DNA from: Ehrlichia muris AS145
GTDB taxonomy: Bacteria; Pseudomonadota; Alphaproteobacteria; Rickettsiales; Anaplasmataceae
NCBI RefSeq assembly: GCF_000508225.1
Contig: NC_023063.1
Span: 620,001 to 684,000, forward strand
DNA: 64,000 bases
Direction: 5' to 3'
Part shown: positions 31,346-41,513 of the stretch, in pieces
How the letters are laid out: each line of letters opens with the position of its first letter
Numbering within the stretch: position 1 is the stretch's first letter
The notes under the pieces: model-generated
The model's input: the letters and a program-made list of their open reading frames with translations, nothing else
Told to the model about the DNA's origin: nothing
Databases searched by the model: none
Translations under genes and position numbers: made by a program

Positions 31346-32092
31346 ATGAGTTTTAGTGTGAGATGGCAAGACCAAGGAATAGTAATTGCAACAAGAAAAT
31401 ACGGTGATGATCAAATCATAATTTCCATATTTACTCAAAAACATGGTTTAAAAAAAGGATTAGCAAAATATCTGAAAAAAACAACTCACAGATTACAAAT
31501 AGGAGATTACGTTAATGTAACATGGAGCTCAAGATTAATAAGCAATTTAGGCTACTTTAAATATGAATTAATTAAATCCACTTTATACCACTATATACAG
31601 GATAATCTTAAAACAATGTGTATAGCTTTTTTGACTTTTACACTAGATCAAGTATTACCAGAGAATGAAGAAAATTATACCATTTATAATTGTTTAGATA
31701 CTTTTATCAATTCAATACAAATTAAGGATATTAACTGGCAAATAAAATATCTTAGATTAGAATTAACTTTACTATCAGAACTAGGATTCGGATTAGATCT
31801 ATCACGATGTACTGTAAATAATACAAATGAGAATTTAACTTTTATTTCTCCAAAAACTGGAAAAGCAATATCGAAAACTGTTGGATTACCATACAAAAAA
31901 AATCTATTACCTTTACCACAATTATTACATGACGTGTATAATAACTGTGCATACAAATTCTCTAAAACAGAGTTCAAATCAAGCTTAAATGTATTAGGAT
32001 ATTTTTTTAAAAAACACTTTCTTATAGAACAAAACACAATTTTAATAAAATATAGAGAAGAAATAATAAAACTTATAGATTTACAAGATTAA
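31346..32092 (+). CDS. recO: DNA repair protein RecO
   Basis: RecO loads RecA onto SSB-coated DNA with RecR. The 248-residue product has the N-terminal OB-fold (WQDQGIVIATRKYGDDQIIISIFT at about 7-30 in outline), a GLKKGLAKYLKK basic stretch, and a helical C-terminal domain with LTLLSELGFGLDLSRC. The zinc-binding cysteines found in some RecO proteins are not complete here. The start is ATG at 31346. Confidence 0.92.
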   Translation: MSFSVRWQDQGIVIATRKYGDDQIIISIFTQKHGLKKGLAKYLKKTTHRLQIGDYVNVTWSSRLISNLGYFKYELIKSTLYHYIQDNLKTMCIAFLTFTLDQVLPENEENYTIYNCLDTFINSIQIKDINWQIKYLRLELTLLSELGFGLDLSRCTVNNTNENLTFISPKTGKAISKTVGLPYKKNLLPLPQLLHDVYNNCAYKFSKTEFKSSLNVLGYFFKKHFLIEQNTILIKYREEIIKLIDLQD

Positions 32093-32338
32093 ACAATGTC
32101 TTTGATTTTTATCAACTAATCTAAAATATTCATTTATTGATTGTTACGAACAATAACTCACCAATACCTTATATATATTACATAAGATATCACTAACCCT
32201 ATACTAAAATTTCATTTTTTACATATTAATAAATAACAATCACCTAATTTCATTAAATTTAAGCAATACATATTTAAAAATATATTTACAATTATACAAT
32301 ATAATATAGATTATCATATTTTATACAGTAATTAATTT

Positions 32339-32905
32339 ATGGAAGGAAATGAAGGCGGTGGAATAAATGTATCCGCACTACAGTCTTACCTACATCAACA
32401 ACATGCCGGCAGTGGCCATGGAGAAGAAGAAGAAGAGACTGCACTTTCTATTTTTATATTTCTTGCTTGGTTTTACAAAAATGTACCATGTTTCCTCGAT
32501 AGCACCACTGGGAATATAGTTGCTTCAGTTACATGCTTAGGAGCACAATTACCAACTACAGTAGCATTCGGATCTGAAATGAGAAAAAATATCTTTGGAT
32601 TACCAAAACTGCTACCAGATCCACAATCAGAAGGTGCTTCTGGCGAAGGTGGAGGGGGTGAAGATGCAACAGCTGCCAGTGGAGAAAATGATGGAGACGG
32701 CATACAAGCTACACACCACGATGACCCATATGCTCATGATGATTATCCTCATGCTAACCAAGAGATTGCTGATGCTGCAGGCCAGGGACTAGATAATGTA
32801 AATCATAATCCACTACAACAAGAACCTGAATATCATCACGATCATTCTCCTAGCCCTACTCCTACTACATCTCAACAAAGTCAATACGATCATGCTTTCC
32901 ATTGA
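32339..32905 (+). CDS. Unknown acidic, Gly/His-rich protein with one hydrophobic segment
   Basis: I do not recognise this 188-residue protein. It starts MEGNEGGGINVSALQSYLHQ, has a run of glutamates (GHGEEEEETA), one hydrophobic stretch at about 36-50 (ALSIFIFLAWFYK), a central part with FGSEMRKNIFGLPKLLPDP, then a disordered tail rich in Gly, Glu, Asp and His (about 100-188), with repeated HDD, YAHDDYPHA and EYHHDHSPSPTPT. The gene is clearly richer in G and C than its surroundings. It stands alone between recO and tRNA-Pro. Low complexity, acidity and lack of enzyme motifs would suit a secreted or host-facing protein, but that is inference. Confidence 0.75.
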   Translation: MEGNEGGGINVSALQSYLHQQHAGSGHGEEEEETALSIFIFLAWFYKNVPCFLDSTTGNIVASVTCLGAQLPTTVAFGSEMRKNIFGLPKLLPDPQSEGASGEGGGGEDATAASGENDGDGIQATHHDDPYAHDDYPHANQEIADAAGQGLDNVNHNPLQQEPEYHHDHSPSPTPTTSQQSQYDHAFH

Positions 32906-33131
32906 TCTTAAAGAGAACAATACATCAATATACAATCTATTTTATCTAAACATAACTTATAATCTAGTGTAATGTTATATAATTTCCTAAAGATTATAGA
33001 ATTACAAGTAAGTAACTTTATCACAAGTATATTCTCTATAATATATTACCATATTAATCAAAGTACAAACTAGAAGCACATCAGAATAAATAAAATAGAC
33101 TTAGATTTTATAATTAAAGCATAAATACTAA

Positions 33132-33208
33132 TGGTCGGAGCGGAGAGATTTGAACTCTCGACCACTTGGTCCCAAACCAAGTACGCTACCAGGCTGCGCC
33201 ACGCTCCG
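33132..33208 (-). tRNA. tRNA-Pro (anticodon TGG)
   Basis: The minus strand gives a 77-base cloverleaf with encoded CCA. The acceptor stem CGGAGCG pairs with CGCTCCG, the anticodon stem CTTGG/CCAAG encloses TTTGGGA with anticodon TGG, and the T arm contains GAGAGTTCAAATCTCTC. It is transcribed away from rlmE. Confidence 0.97.
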
Positions 33209-33265
33209 TAAAATATTCCACACGTAATCGTATCAAAAATATAGATTATATCAATAAAATAATTC

Positions 33266-33982
33266 TTGTCATTAAGCAAAAATAATTTATCATATTACTT
33301 TAATATAATAAATGTAAGTCATATATCTACTATTGTAAAAACTGCTAAAGGACGTAAGGTTTCCTCTACACGGTGGTTGCATAGACAACTAAATGATCCT
33401 TATGTTTTGCTAGCAAAAAAACATGGTTACAGGTCTAGGTCTGCATTTAAGTTGATAGAAATAGACAATAAGTTTTCTATATTAAGAAAAGGACAATACG
33501 TATTAGACCTCGGGTCATCCCCTGGAGGGTGGTCTCAAGTTGCAGCTCAAAAGGTATCACATAGTAATAATAATTCAGTATTTGCTGTTGATATCCAAAA
33601 TATGGATAGGATTTCTAATGTGGTATTCATTCAGTGTGATATTATTAATGACATAGAACTTTTAAATACTAAGTTCCATGACAAAAAATTCGATGTAATA
33701 TTGTCTGATATGGCACCAAAGGCCTGTGGAAACAAACAAGTTGATCATGCCAATATCATGAATTTATGTGAAATATCTCTTGACATCACTATAAAGTTTG
33801 CACGCGAAAATGGAGTATTTATTACTAAAATCTTACAAGGAGAATATGAAAAAGAATTCTACCAATCAATGAAAGCTCATTTTAAGCATGTAAAATACTT
33901 CAAGCCAAAAGCAAGCAGAAAGGATTCATCGGAAATATATTTAGTAGGATTAGGATTTATAAGATATTCACAACATATTTAA
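33266..33982 (+). CDS. rlmE: 23S rRNA (uridine2552-2'-O)-methyltransferase RlmE (FtsJ/RrmJ)
   Basis: RlmE methylates U2552 in the A loop of 23S rRNA. The 238-residue product has the basic [12 protein letters not shown] segment, the SAM loop [15 protein letters not shown] at about 77-91, the [12 protein letters not shown] motif with the catalytic aspartate, and [11 protein letters not shown] with the catalytic lysine. These fit the family's K-D-K-E tetrad. No in-frame ATG precedes the conserved region; I use TTG at 33266. The N-terminal 25 residues before [10 protein letters not shown] are not typical, so the true start may be later. Confidence 0.9.
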   Translation: MSLSKNNLSYYFNIINVSHISTIVKTAKGRKVSSTRWLHRQLNDPYVLLAKKHGYRSRSAFKLIEIDNKFSILRKGQYVLDLGSSPGGWSQVAAQKVSHSNNNSVFAVDIQNMDRISNVVFIQCDIINDIELLNTKFHDKKFDVILSDMAPKACGNKQVDHANIMNLCEISLDITIKFARENGVFITKILQGEYEKEFYQSMKAHFKHVKYFKPKASRKDSSEIYLVGLGFIRYSQHI

Positions 33983-34166
33983 CAGAGAAAGCATAACTAT
34001 AACATTACACAAACCAATAAGCTGTATGCTTCAAAAAAATATATTTTACTACAAATATCAAAAACTACTTTACATAAACAATAATAAGTAAGATATATAG
34101 AGCGGTAATTAATTATTAAAAAATTAGTAGTTTTTTATTTATAGTAATATATCAGTTGAATATCTT

Positions 34167-35669
34167 ATGATAGCACGAGTTAAGACTATAGCATTTTACG
34201 GAATAAACACAATAAATGTTGATGTACAAATACACGTTGCAAAAGGTATACCTGCATTTAATATTGTTGGATTACCAGATAAGGCAATTGCTGAATCTCG
34301 TGAACGTATTAGAGCTGCTTTAAATTCAATAAATATATCATTACCAACACAAAGAATCACCATAAATCTATCTCCTGCAGATTTATTCAAAGAAGGGAGT
34401 CATTATGATTTACCTATTGCTATAGGACTATTAATGATTATTGGAACAATACCAAAAATTAATGATTTACCATATATTGCACTAGGAGAGTTATCTTTAG
34501 ATGGTTCAATTATTTCAGTTTCAGGAGTATTACCCACTGCTATAAGTGCTCAGAAGCAAAAAATTGGCATAATATGTCCACACAATAACGGAGCAGAAGC
34601 ATCATTAATCAAAGATATCTCAATATTATCCCCTAAACATCTTATATCATTGATTAACTATTTTAATAAAAACGAACCTATACCCGTTTCAAACGATAAA
34701 TTATCCATAGAAAATCCAGAATATTTAGATATGAAGGATATCAAAGGACAATTTATAGCAAAAAGAGCTTTAGAAATTGCTGCAGCTGGAGGTCATAATA
34801 TATTAATGGTAGGTCCTCCAGGTACTGGGAAATCAATGTTAGCAAAAAGATTGCCCGGAATATTACCAGATTTAACTTATGATGAAATAATAGAAATAAA
34901 CAGCATAACAAGTATTATAAAAAAATCCAACAAATCAATATCAGTAATGCGTCCTTTCCGGGATCCTCATAGTTCATTATCTATAGCAGCCATGGTAGGT
35001 GGTGGAAAAAATGCAAAACCAGGAGAAATTACACTAGCACATCAAGGAATATTATTCTTAGATGAGCTACCAGAATTTGCAAGATCAGTACTAGACTCTT
35101 TAAGACAACCATTAGAAAATAAAGAGATCCTCATATCTAGAGCAAATATTCATATAAAATATCCAGCAAATTTTCAATTAATCACAGCAATGAATCCCTG
35201 TAGATGCGGCTATTTTGGTGATTCATCAAAATCTTGTTCTAAAGCTCCTAAATGCGCTATTGAATATCAAAGCAAAATTTCTGGTCCATTAAATGATAGA
35301 ATCGATATACACATAGAAGTACCATATATAAATATGCTGTCACACAACAATTATAGAAACATAGAAAGCTCAAAAACAATAAAAGAACGTGTAGTCCTTG
35401 CCAAAAAATTACAGAAAAATCGTCATGGGAAACTTTTCAATAATATAACAATATCAGAAGATATGATAACAAAATTTTTCATCCCAGATAAATCTGGTAT
35501 ACAACTTCTCAAATCCGTATTACAAGAGAAAAATATCTCTGCTAGGGAATACACAAAAATCCTCAGAGTTGCTAGGACTATCGCTGATTTATCTCTACAA
35601 GATCTTATATCATATGATCATATTGCAGAATCTTTATCTTATACTCAACAAAAACATATAAAAAGATAA
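34167..35669 (+). CDS. comM: YifB/ComM family Mg-chelatase-like AAA+ ATPase
   Basis: ComM-type proteins are AAA+ ATPases; in Vibrio and Haemophilus ComM promotes branch migration during transformation. The 500-residue product has the N-terminal ChlI-like domain (NIVGLPDKAIAESRERIRAA), Walker A VGPPGTGKSMLAKRLPG at about 213-229, Walker B ILFLDELPEF, the cysteine-containing NPCRCGYFGDSSKSC, and a C-terminal lid domain (SAREYTKILRVARTIADL). Length is normal. Its role in an obligate intracellular bacterium is probably recombination, which is inference. Confidence 0.93.
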   Translation: MIARVKTIAFYGINTINVDVQIHVAKGIPAFNIVGLPDKAIAESRERIRAALNSINISLPTQRITINLSPADLFKEGSHYDLPIAIGLLMIIGTIPKINDLPYIALGELSLDGSIISVSGVLPTAISAQKQKIGIICPHNNGAEASLIKDISILSPKHLISLINYFNKNEPIPVSNDKLSIENPEYLDMKDIKGQFIAKRALEIAAAGGHNILMVGPPGTGKSMLAKRLPGILPDLTYDEIIEINSITSIIKKSNKSISVMRPFRDPHSSLSIAAMVGGGKNAKPGEITLAHQGILFLDELPEFARSVLDSLRQPLENKEILISRANIHIKYPANFQLITAMNPCRCGYFGDSSKSCSKAPKCAIEYQSKISGPLNDRIDIHIEVPYINMLSHNNYRNIESSKTIKERVVLAKKLQKNRHGKLFNNITISEDMITKFFIPDKSGIQLLKSVLQEKNISAREYTKILRVARTIADLSLQDLISYDHIAESLSYTQQKHIKR

Positions 35670-35803
35670 GTTTATTATAAAATAATGCTTAAAAACATTA
35701 TATATATATATTAATATTTTTAATAAAAATTTATATATTTCTTGATTTATATTAAATTTTTATTTAATATTGAATTAAATAATTAATTTTTAAGGCAATA
35801 ACT

Positions 35804-36205
35804 ATGATACACAATAATAGACCATCTTATGCAGGAAATGTAACGCTTAATGTGGCAGCTGCATTGTCTACTGTAGTAGCGTTATCCGCTACAATTTTTA
35901 CAGTACTTTCTGGAATGAATCTTGCATTAGATCTAAAAATACCTGGTGTTCCTAAAGCATCAGCAAGTATGTTTCTTGTATTCTTTTTAGCTTTTGCAAC
36001 AAGTACAGTATTACTCATAGGCATATCAGCACTAAGTAAACATTTTACAATACAAGAACAACAAAACAATCAGAATCCTATACCAACATCACATCTTTCT
36101 GTCGCCAAGAACCACGGCACACAAGCACAACAAGATAAGAAGTCCGAAGACTTACCACCACTAACCCCCCAATCACACGAAGATAAGAGTTTGCCGTGCA
36201 AGTAG
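35804..36205 (+). CDS. Small unknown membrane protein
   Basis: An unrecognised 133-residue protein with two membrane helices, about 16-42 (rich in Ala, Val and Thr) and 55-79 (ASMFLVFFLAFATSTVLLIG), and a hydrophilic Gln/Asn/Pro-rich tail ending in HEDKSLPCK. There is no cleavable signal. A TAAGG ribosome site lies near the ATG at 35804. It is a lone gene between comM and two strong hairpins. Confidence 0.65.
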   Translation: MIHNNRPSYAGNVTLNVAAALSTVVALSATIFTVLSGMNLALDLKIPGVPKASASMFLVFFLAFATSTVLLIGISALSKHFTIQEQQNNQNPIPTSHLSVAKNHGTQAQQDKKSEDLPPLTPQSHEDKSLPCK

Positions 36206-36340
36206 ACGTCTCAGCAAGTAGCTTCATGAAAATGCAACCTAATAAGTAAGTATGGTAGAAGATGATCCAAAGTCGAAATATCATTAAAGGTTAATTAATG
36301 CATTCATAAAAACAAGATAAGATAGAGGTATAATATGTAT

Positions 36341-36380
36341 GCACGTGCTACTACACTAATAGTGGTTAAGTAGCACATGC
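36341..36380. terminator. Strong hairpin 1 between convergent genes
   Basis: GCACGTGCTACT (36341-36352) pairs with AGTAGCACATGC (36369-36380) over twelve positions with one mismatch, and an inner CACT/AGTG pair extends the fold. It has no clear T run. It may be a terminator for the 35804-36205 gene or part of a structured RNA. Confidence 0.5.
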
Positions 36381-36424
36381 TATGCTACTAATCCATTGGA
36401 AGATTTTCTATCTATATTTTTAAG

Positions 36425-36458
36425 TACGGGGTTGTATAAATTTATGTACAATCCCGTA
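36425..36458. terminator. Strong hairpin 2, likely bidirectional terminator
   Basis: TACGGGGTTGTA (36425-36436) pairs with TACAATCCCGTA (36447-36458) with one G-T pair, around a ten-base loop. On the plus strand a CTTTTT run follows a few bases later. It sits 37 bases from the end of the minus-strand YihY-family gene, so it could end both transcripts. Confidence 0.6.
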
Positions 36459-36495
36459 TGAGCTTTTTCCAGTAAAGTAAATAACAGTTTGAGTA

Positions 36496-37332
36496 TTACA
36501 TGAACATGTTTTTTAGCCTATAGTTTAGTTCTGCTCCATATATAAAAAATATACTCAAAATATAGAAAAATAACAACGATGCAATAATGCTAGCTAAGCT
36601 ACCGTATATTATATTCAATTGATGGAAAGTTTTTATATACCAAGTAAAAACAAAAGATGAACATGTCCATAATAAAGTAACTAATATTGCACCTGGCATT
36701 ACATTTATCAAATTTTGTTTAATATTTGGAACAATAAAATACAATAAAGTAATAGATATAAACAATACTAACTCACTGATAGCATATTTTAAATATCCCA
36801 AATCTTTATTCAACATATTATAAACAACAGGAAGCAAAATTATACATACCATAGCAATAATTATCGTTACAGTAATCACAAGAAATTGAAAAATACTTAA
36901 TAATCTACGGAAAATATAAGAAGGAGGGCTAGAAACTCTATATGCTTTATTCAATATAGTCCTTATTCCTTCTACAGCAGATGAAGCAGTCCATATTGTT
37001 CCTATAACTGCCAATGTTAATAAGCTATGAGGAGGTCCTGAAATTATTTCTTGAATCCGTGGCATAAGCCCTGAGATAACTTCATGAGGAATATTATCAT
37101 TTATTAACACAATCAACTTATCATTAATACTAATATCGTATTGATTCAATAACTGGGCCACATTTGATATTAATGCCATAAAAAAAACTAAGAAAGGAAA
37201 GATTGATAATAAGATAATAAATGATAGATAGCCTGCATGTTCTATACCATCATGCTTTATCATATCAACCATTGCATGGTATACACATTTGAATATACAC
37301 TTAAAAGGATTTTTTACTTTTTTTCTTAACAT
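36496..37332 (-). CDS. YihY/virulence factor BrkB family membrane protein
   Basis: The 278-residue product has about six membrane helices and the family landmarks GYLSFIILLSIFPFLVFFMAL, GTIWTASSAVEGIRTILNKAYRV, and YGSLASIIASLLFFYILSIFFIYGAELNYRL. The family was once called ribonuclease BN, but that activity belongs to another protein; the real role is not established. I chose the ATG at 37330-37332 (MLRKKVKNPFK), which has an AAAGG ribosome site about ten bases upstream; a TTG at 37353 would add seven residues. Confidence 0.88.
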   Translation of the reverse strand: MLRKKVKNPFKCIFKCVYHAMVDMIKHDGIEHAGYLSFIILLSIFPFLVFFMALISNVAQLLNQYDISINDKLIVLINDNIPHEVISGLMPRIQEIISGPPHSLLTLAVIGTIWTASSAVEGIRTILNKAYRVSSPPSYIFRRLLSIFQFLVITVTIIIAMVCIILLPVVYNMLNKDLGYLKYAISELVLFISITLLYFIVPNIKQNLINVMPGAILVTLLWTCSSFVFTWYIKTFHQLNIIYGSLASIIASLLFFYILSIFFIYGAELNYRLKNMFM

Positions 37333-37491
37333 ATTTTCATTGCCTTTAAACAATAATTATTAAAGATTACAACAATAGAATTTTATCTACTTAAAATCTT
37401 AAAAACACTAAACTCTAATACTACAAATATGTTATAACAAATAATACATTTTATTACAAAAAAGCACCCTCTACATATTTAAGAGAATACT

Positions 37492-38439
37492 ATGAAAGAA
37501 TTTGAATACATTAGAAATTATATATATAAACTAGATCATGATTCATTAATAGGAGATGATGCTGCTATTATCAATTGTACACACAAAAAATTACTAGTAA
37601 CAAAAGACATACTTATAGAAGGTGTACATTTTTTTAAACAGTGCAACCCAAACATATTAGCAAAAAAAGCTATTAGATCAAACTTATCAGATATTGCAGC
37701 TATGGGAGCTACACCTTACGGCTATTGCTTAGGATTAGTATTACCTAATAATATTTCTCAAGATTGGTGGAAAAATTTTACTGATAGCCTAAAAGAAGAA
37801 CATGAAAAATTTAACATAAAACTATTAGGAGGTGATACAACATCTCACAAACAAGATAAAATTATAATTAGCATTACAGCATTTGGCACAAGTAATGGCA
37901 ATGTATTAAAAAGATCTGGAGCAAAAATTGGAGATTCTATCTATGTTAGTGGAAGTATTGGAGATGCAGCACTTGGATTACTTGTATATCAAAACATTAT
38001 CAATAAAAATTACTGTAATTTAAAAAATAAATATGACCTACCACAACCGAGAATTAATTTAGGAATCAATATTAACAAAATTGCATCTTCATGTATAGAT
38101 ATTTCTGACGGACTAATACAAGACATTGAACACATTTGCAACTCATCTCAAGTAGGAGCATCAATATACTTAGACAAAATACCCTTATCAAATGAGGCGA
38201 AAGAAATCATAGATAACACACCTCAATATATAAATAACATTTTGTCTGGAGGAGATGATTATGAATTGATATTTACAATAAATCCTACATTTTCTCACTT
38301 AATACAAGAAATATCTTGCAACAGTGAAGTAAAAATAAGCAAAATAGGGGAAATAATACCAGGACATCACGTAACACTTTATGATCACAATAGAAACATT
38401 ATTACCATAAATAATAAAGGATTTAGTCATTTTTCATAA
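37492..38439 (+). CDS. thiL: Thiamine-monophosphate kinase
   Basis: ThiL phosphorylates thiamine monophosphate to the active cofactor, needed by the pyruvate and 2-oxoglutarate dehydrogenase complexes that also use Lpd. The 315-residue product begins MKEFEYIRNYI and has the metal-binding IGDDAAII, VTKDILIEGVHF, ALRSNLSDIAAMGA-like AIRSNLSDIAAMGATPYG, LLGGDTTSHK, ISDGLIQDI and SGGDDYELIFT. All are standard for ThiL. It stands alone on the plus strand. Confidence 0.95.
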   Translation: MKEFEYIRNYIYKLDHDSLIGDDAAIINCTHKKLLVTKDILIEGVHFFKQCNPNILAKKAIRSNLSDIAAMGATPYGYCLGLVLPNNISQDWWKNFTDSLKEEHEKFNIKLLGGDTTSHKQDKIIISITAFGTSNGNVLKRSGAKIGDSIYVSGSIGDAALGLLVYQNIINKNYCNLKNKYDLPQPRINLGININKIASSCIDISDGLIQDIEHICNSSQVGASIYLDKIPLSNEAKEIIDNTPQYINNILSGGDDYELIFTINPTFSHLIQEISCNSEVKISKIGEIIPGHHVTLYDHNRNIITINNKGFSHFS

Positions 38440-38674
38440 ACAAAACATATATACTTTTTTTTCTAACATTCAACCATTTCAACAAGATAAGTTGATATAA
38501 ATCAAAGTACTTCTCTATTTTTTATATAAAAAAATATTTTACAATACATATCAAAATCTTTCAATCAAGCAATACCTATTTTCCTTGAAAAACTCTCGTA
38601 ATTCATATTTCTAATTTATGCAAAAATTTTTTAAATTTCCTAAAATAGACTTTTATAAAATGTAAAAACAATAC

Positions 38675-39400
38675 TTAATGATACTTGGCTTCTGTGTAAA
38701 ATATATTATTCCAAATAGGATTTTTTATTTTTTTTAACAGCATTTTATGCTTTTCTATCTCTTCTCCGCTTACTTTGTAAGTTCGTGGTTCAATATAAAG
38801 CTTCTCATATTTATTATTCAGATTATTAGCATTTGATATGTTATTATTACAAGCAAAATCTAGAGATCTTTGCAACCCACCCATTAATTGCACATATACT
38901 TTCCCTAGTAAAGTTGCATCTAACAATGCGCCATGAAATTTCCTATCTTGTAGAGAAATATTAAACCTCCGACATAAAGCATCTAAAGTAGATGAAACTC
39001 CAGGAAATTTTTTTCTGGCTAAAATCAGTGTATCAACAACTTGAAATTCAGAGTCATAATTTTTCTGAATTTTATCAAGTTCCATCTTAATAAACTTAAT
39101 ATCAAAACCAGCATTATGAACAACCAATATACTATTATCAATAAATTCTAAAAATTCATCTGTTATCTCTGAAAATCTAGGCTTATCCTTTAGCATATCA
39201 ATAGTAATACCATGAATTTTTGTTGCGTAATAAGGGATATCACGTTCAGGATTAATATATTTATGAAATACTTTACCAGTAAATACACGATCTATTAATT
39301 CTACACATCCTATCTCTATTATTCTATCTCCTCCATCTGCATCTAATCCTGTTGTTTCAGTATCTAATACTACTTCTCTAACCCCTTTATAATATGACAT
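38675..39400 (-). CDS. dnaQ: DNA polymerase III epsilon subunit (3'-5' proofreading exonuclease)
   Basis: DnaQ proofreads replication. The 241-residue product shows the DEDDh exonuclease motifs: ExoI LDTETTGLD at about 13-21, ExoII VVHNAGFDIKFI near 95, and ExoIII HGALLDATLLGKVY near 152-165. The C-terminal part should bind the alpha subunit. I start at the ATG at 39398-39400 (MSYYKGVREVVLD), which gives the family N-terminus; starts up to 39475 would add a hydrophobic extension not expected in DnaQ. Confidence 0.93.
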   Translation of the reverse strand: MSYYKGVREVVLDTETTGLDADGGDRIIEIGCVELIDRVFTGKVFHKYINPERDIPYYATKIHGITIDMLKDKPRFSEITDEFLEFIDNSILVVHNAGFDIKFIKMELDKIQKNYDSEFQVVDTLILARKKFPGVSSTLDALCRRFNISLQDRKFHGALLDATLLGKVYVQLMGGLQRSLDFACNNNISNANNLNNKYEKLYIEPRTYKVSGEEIEKHKMLLKKIKNPIWNNIFYTEAKYH

Positions 39401-39609
39401 GTATTTCTCTACTAATCTTTTTGATATATTGAAAACACTTTCGTATATACAATATATACATATAAAAAACATCAATAATATTAACTATAAACAAAATAAA
39501 CTTATATTCTAAAAAAGACAGTAGTATGTATTTCATCAGTTAATTAATGCATACTACATACAAGTAAACTATAGTAATTTCTCATTACATAAAAACAAAA
39601 TTTAATATT

Positions 39610-41094
39610 TTAAAATTCATATTTTACACCTAATGATAGTACACTACCACTACCTAAAACTTTTAAAATTTTATTCTCTATATTAAAATAATGATAATTT
39701 CCAAAAACTTTATATTGCCCTTTATAATTACTGTTTATAGATAAATTATAATCAACCCCTACACTATAATCATAGAAATAAGTATTAACTTTACTACTTC
39801 TAAAATAAGATGTACTTATTGAAGCTTTATCATAAATAAATTTTGCACCAATGTTCCAATAATAAGTATAACAGCTATCAGAGATAGAAGCTTGGTTAGC
39901 AGGAACAGGATGAATAGCATTAATATAACCAGATCTTCCTAAATATCCATAAGAACCTGCAACTATAACATTACGATAAGCAACAGATGTACCAATAGCA
40001 AAAGCTGCTAACTCTTCAACAGATGATGGATACTTGTCATATGACTTATCAATATTACTGTACCCATGCTCTCCTACAACAGATGCTTGAACATCAATAT
40101 CATTAAAAGAATGATTATAAAATAATCCAAGACTTACAATATTTTCATAATGTGCTTGTAGAAAATCTGTTTTAGATGGCACAATACCTTCCATATCAAC
40201 ATTTTTAACCTTTCCTTTACTCAATATACCAAGCAGAACTGTAGATACTTCCTCAGTAGTTTGTCCTGGTGGCGTGTTAATTGCTTTAATATCCTCTATC
40301 ACAGGCGGTAATGCTAAATTTTTTATAGTATAGGAACTCACACGCTCAAATAAATTAGTATCATAACCTATTGGAGAATAACTAATACCAAATCTTACAC
40401 CCATACAATTTGGAGATTGATAAGATATCCTAAATGGTAAGCTATTAATAAAATCCTTATCTTCAATGGAAATAACATTATCACTACTTCTATTAAATAT
40501 ACTCTCACTATATAATCCAGGAAATAGTTGATACTGCATCTCCTGATTGAGATCTGATAACCCCGTATATTGCAACCAAGCAATACTGTTATCCCCAGCC
40601 CCTATGCTAGAAGCATCCACCTTCATTATAGATTCAACCCCTTCTTGATATCCAAATGATAGATTTCCATAACGAGATTCAACAAATAACTGTGCTCCCC
40701 TATTATAGGCTTTCACTGAAGGCATAAAATTCTTAATTTTCATAGTAGGTACTGCTAATTGAAAATTACCACCATAGTAAATTCCAAGATCAGAATTAAT
40801 ATTTATAGATTTTATATTTAAAACACCATCTAATCTTACTCCATGATCTTGCATTGCTTTTACATTATTTGCAAACCAAGTGTAAGATAATATTTTTCCC
40901 TCAAGATCAATTTTATGATAATTTTTAGTTGACTGATCCAAGTTTTCTTGTTTAGCATACTCACTACCTTTTACAAAGTTTACTGATTTTTTCCGATTTC
41001 CATGATTTCCATCTATATCATCTACTGAAAAAGCATCAACATTATACAAAAGCAAAAAAGAAACAAAAGCAGTAGCAAACGAAAATTCTTTCAT
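39610..41094 (-). CDS. Porin-like outer membrane protein, paralog 1
   Basis: A 494-residue outer membrane protein with a signal peptide (MKEFSFATAFVSFLLLYNVDAFS) and a C-terminal strand ending YEF, the terminal Phe used by the BAM machine. The N-terminal barrel half contains RGAQLFVESRYGNLSFGYQE and GVESIMKVDASSIGAGD, features resembling Gram-negative porins. The middle block PFRISYQSPNCMGVRFGISY is shared with paralogs 2 and 3. I start at the ATG at 41092-41094. It probably forms a diffusion channel, but channel activity is inference. It is last of three tandem paralogs. Confidence 0.85.
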   Translation of the reverse strand: MKEFSFATAFVSFLLLYNVDAFSVDDIDGNHGNRKKSVNFVKGSEYAKQENLDQSTKNYHKIDLEGKILSYTWFANNVKAMQDHGVRLDGVLNIKSININSDLGIYYGGNFQLAVPTMKIKNFMPSVKAYNRGAQLFVESRYGNLSFGYQEGVESIMKVDASSIGAGDNSIAWLQYTGLSDLNQEMQYQLFPGLYSESIFNRSSDNVISIEDKDFINSLPFRISYQSPNCMGVRFGISYSPIGYDTNLFERVSSYTIKNLALPPVIEDIKAINTPPGQTTEEVSTVLLGILSKGKVKNVDMEGIVPSKTDFLQAHYENIVSLGLFYNHSFNDIDVQASVVGEHGYSNIDKSYDKYPSSVEELAAFAIGTSVAYRNVIVAGSYGYLGRSGYINAIHPVPANQASISDSCYTYYWNIGAKFIYDKASISTSYFRSSKVNTYFYDYSVGVDYNLSINSNYKGQYKVFGNYHYFNIENKILKVLGSGSVLSLGVKYEF

Positions 41095-41513
41095 AAAAAT
41101 TACCAAAATTAATTCAATAAATAAATATATTAACAATACTTAATCAAGTATAATATGTAATGTCAAGAAATAATCTGTAATATTATTAATAAATTTTACT
41201 AAAGTATAATGATATCTAAATTTCTTCATTAAAAACTAAGCTAACAACACAAAGAATACAATTTAATTAAAATTAGCAAGAAGAACACTAAAAGAATAAA
41301 TATTGAATAGAATAAAAAAGATAATAATCCAAACTTTATGAAAAAACTTAAACTTAATTTCTGAAATTAAGACAATTATAGTCTTCAATAACAGACACAA
41401 ATAGATATGTATAAAAATTTAAGAATATAAATATTATTCAATTATAACTTAGGTACATATTTAAAAATGTTGGACAACTCCATAAATGTAATAATATATA
41501 ATAATATAAGTGC
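41095..41513. other. Spacer between porin-like paralogs 1 and 2
   Basis: About 420 AT-rich bases with no gene. I see no hairpin or promoter that stands out. Confidence 0.5.

Noticed and set aside
33070..33279. ORF across tRNA-Pro on the minus strand
   Set aside because: It reads straight through the tRNA gene and into the rlmE start region.
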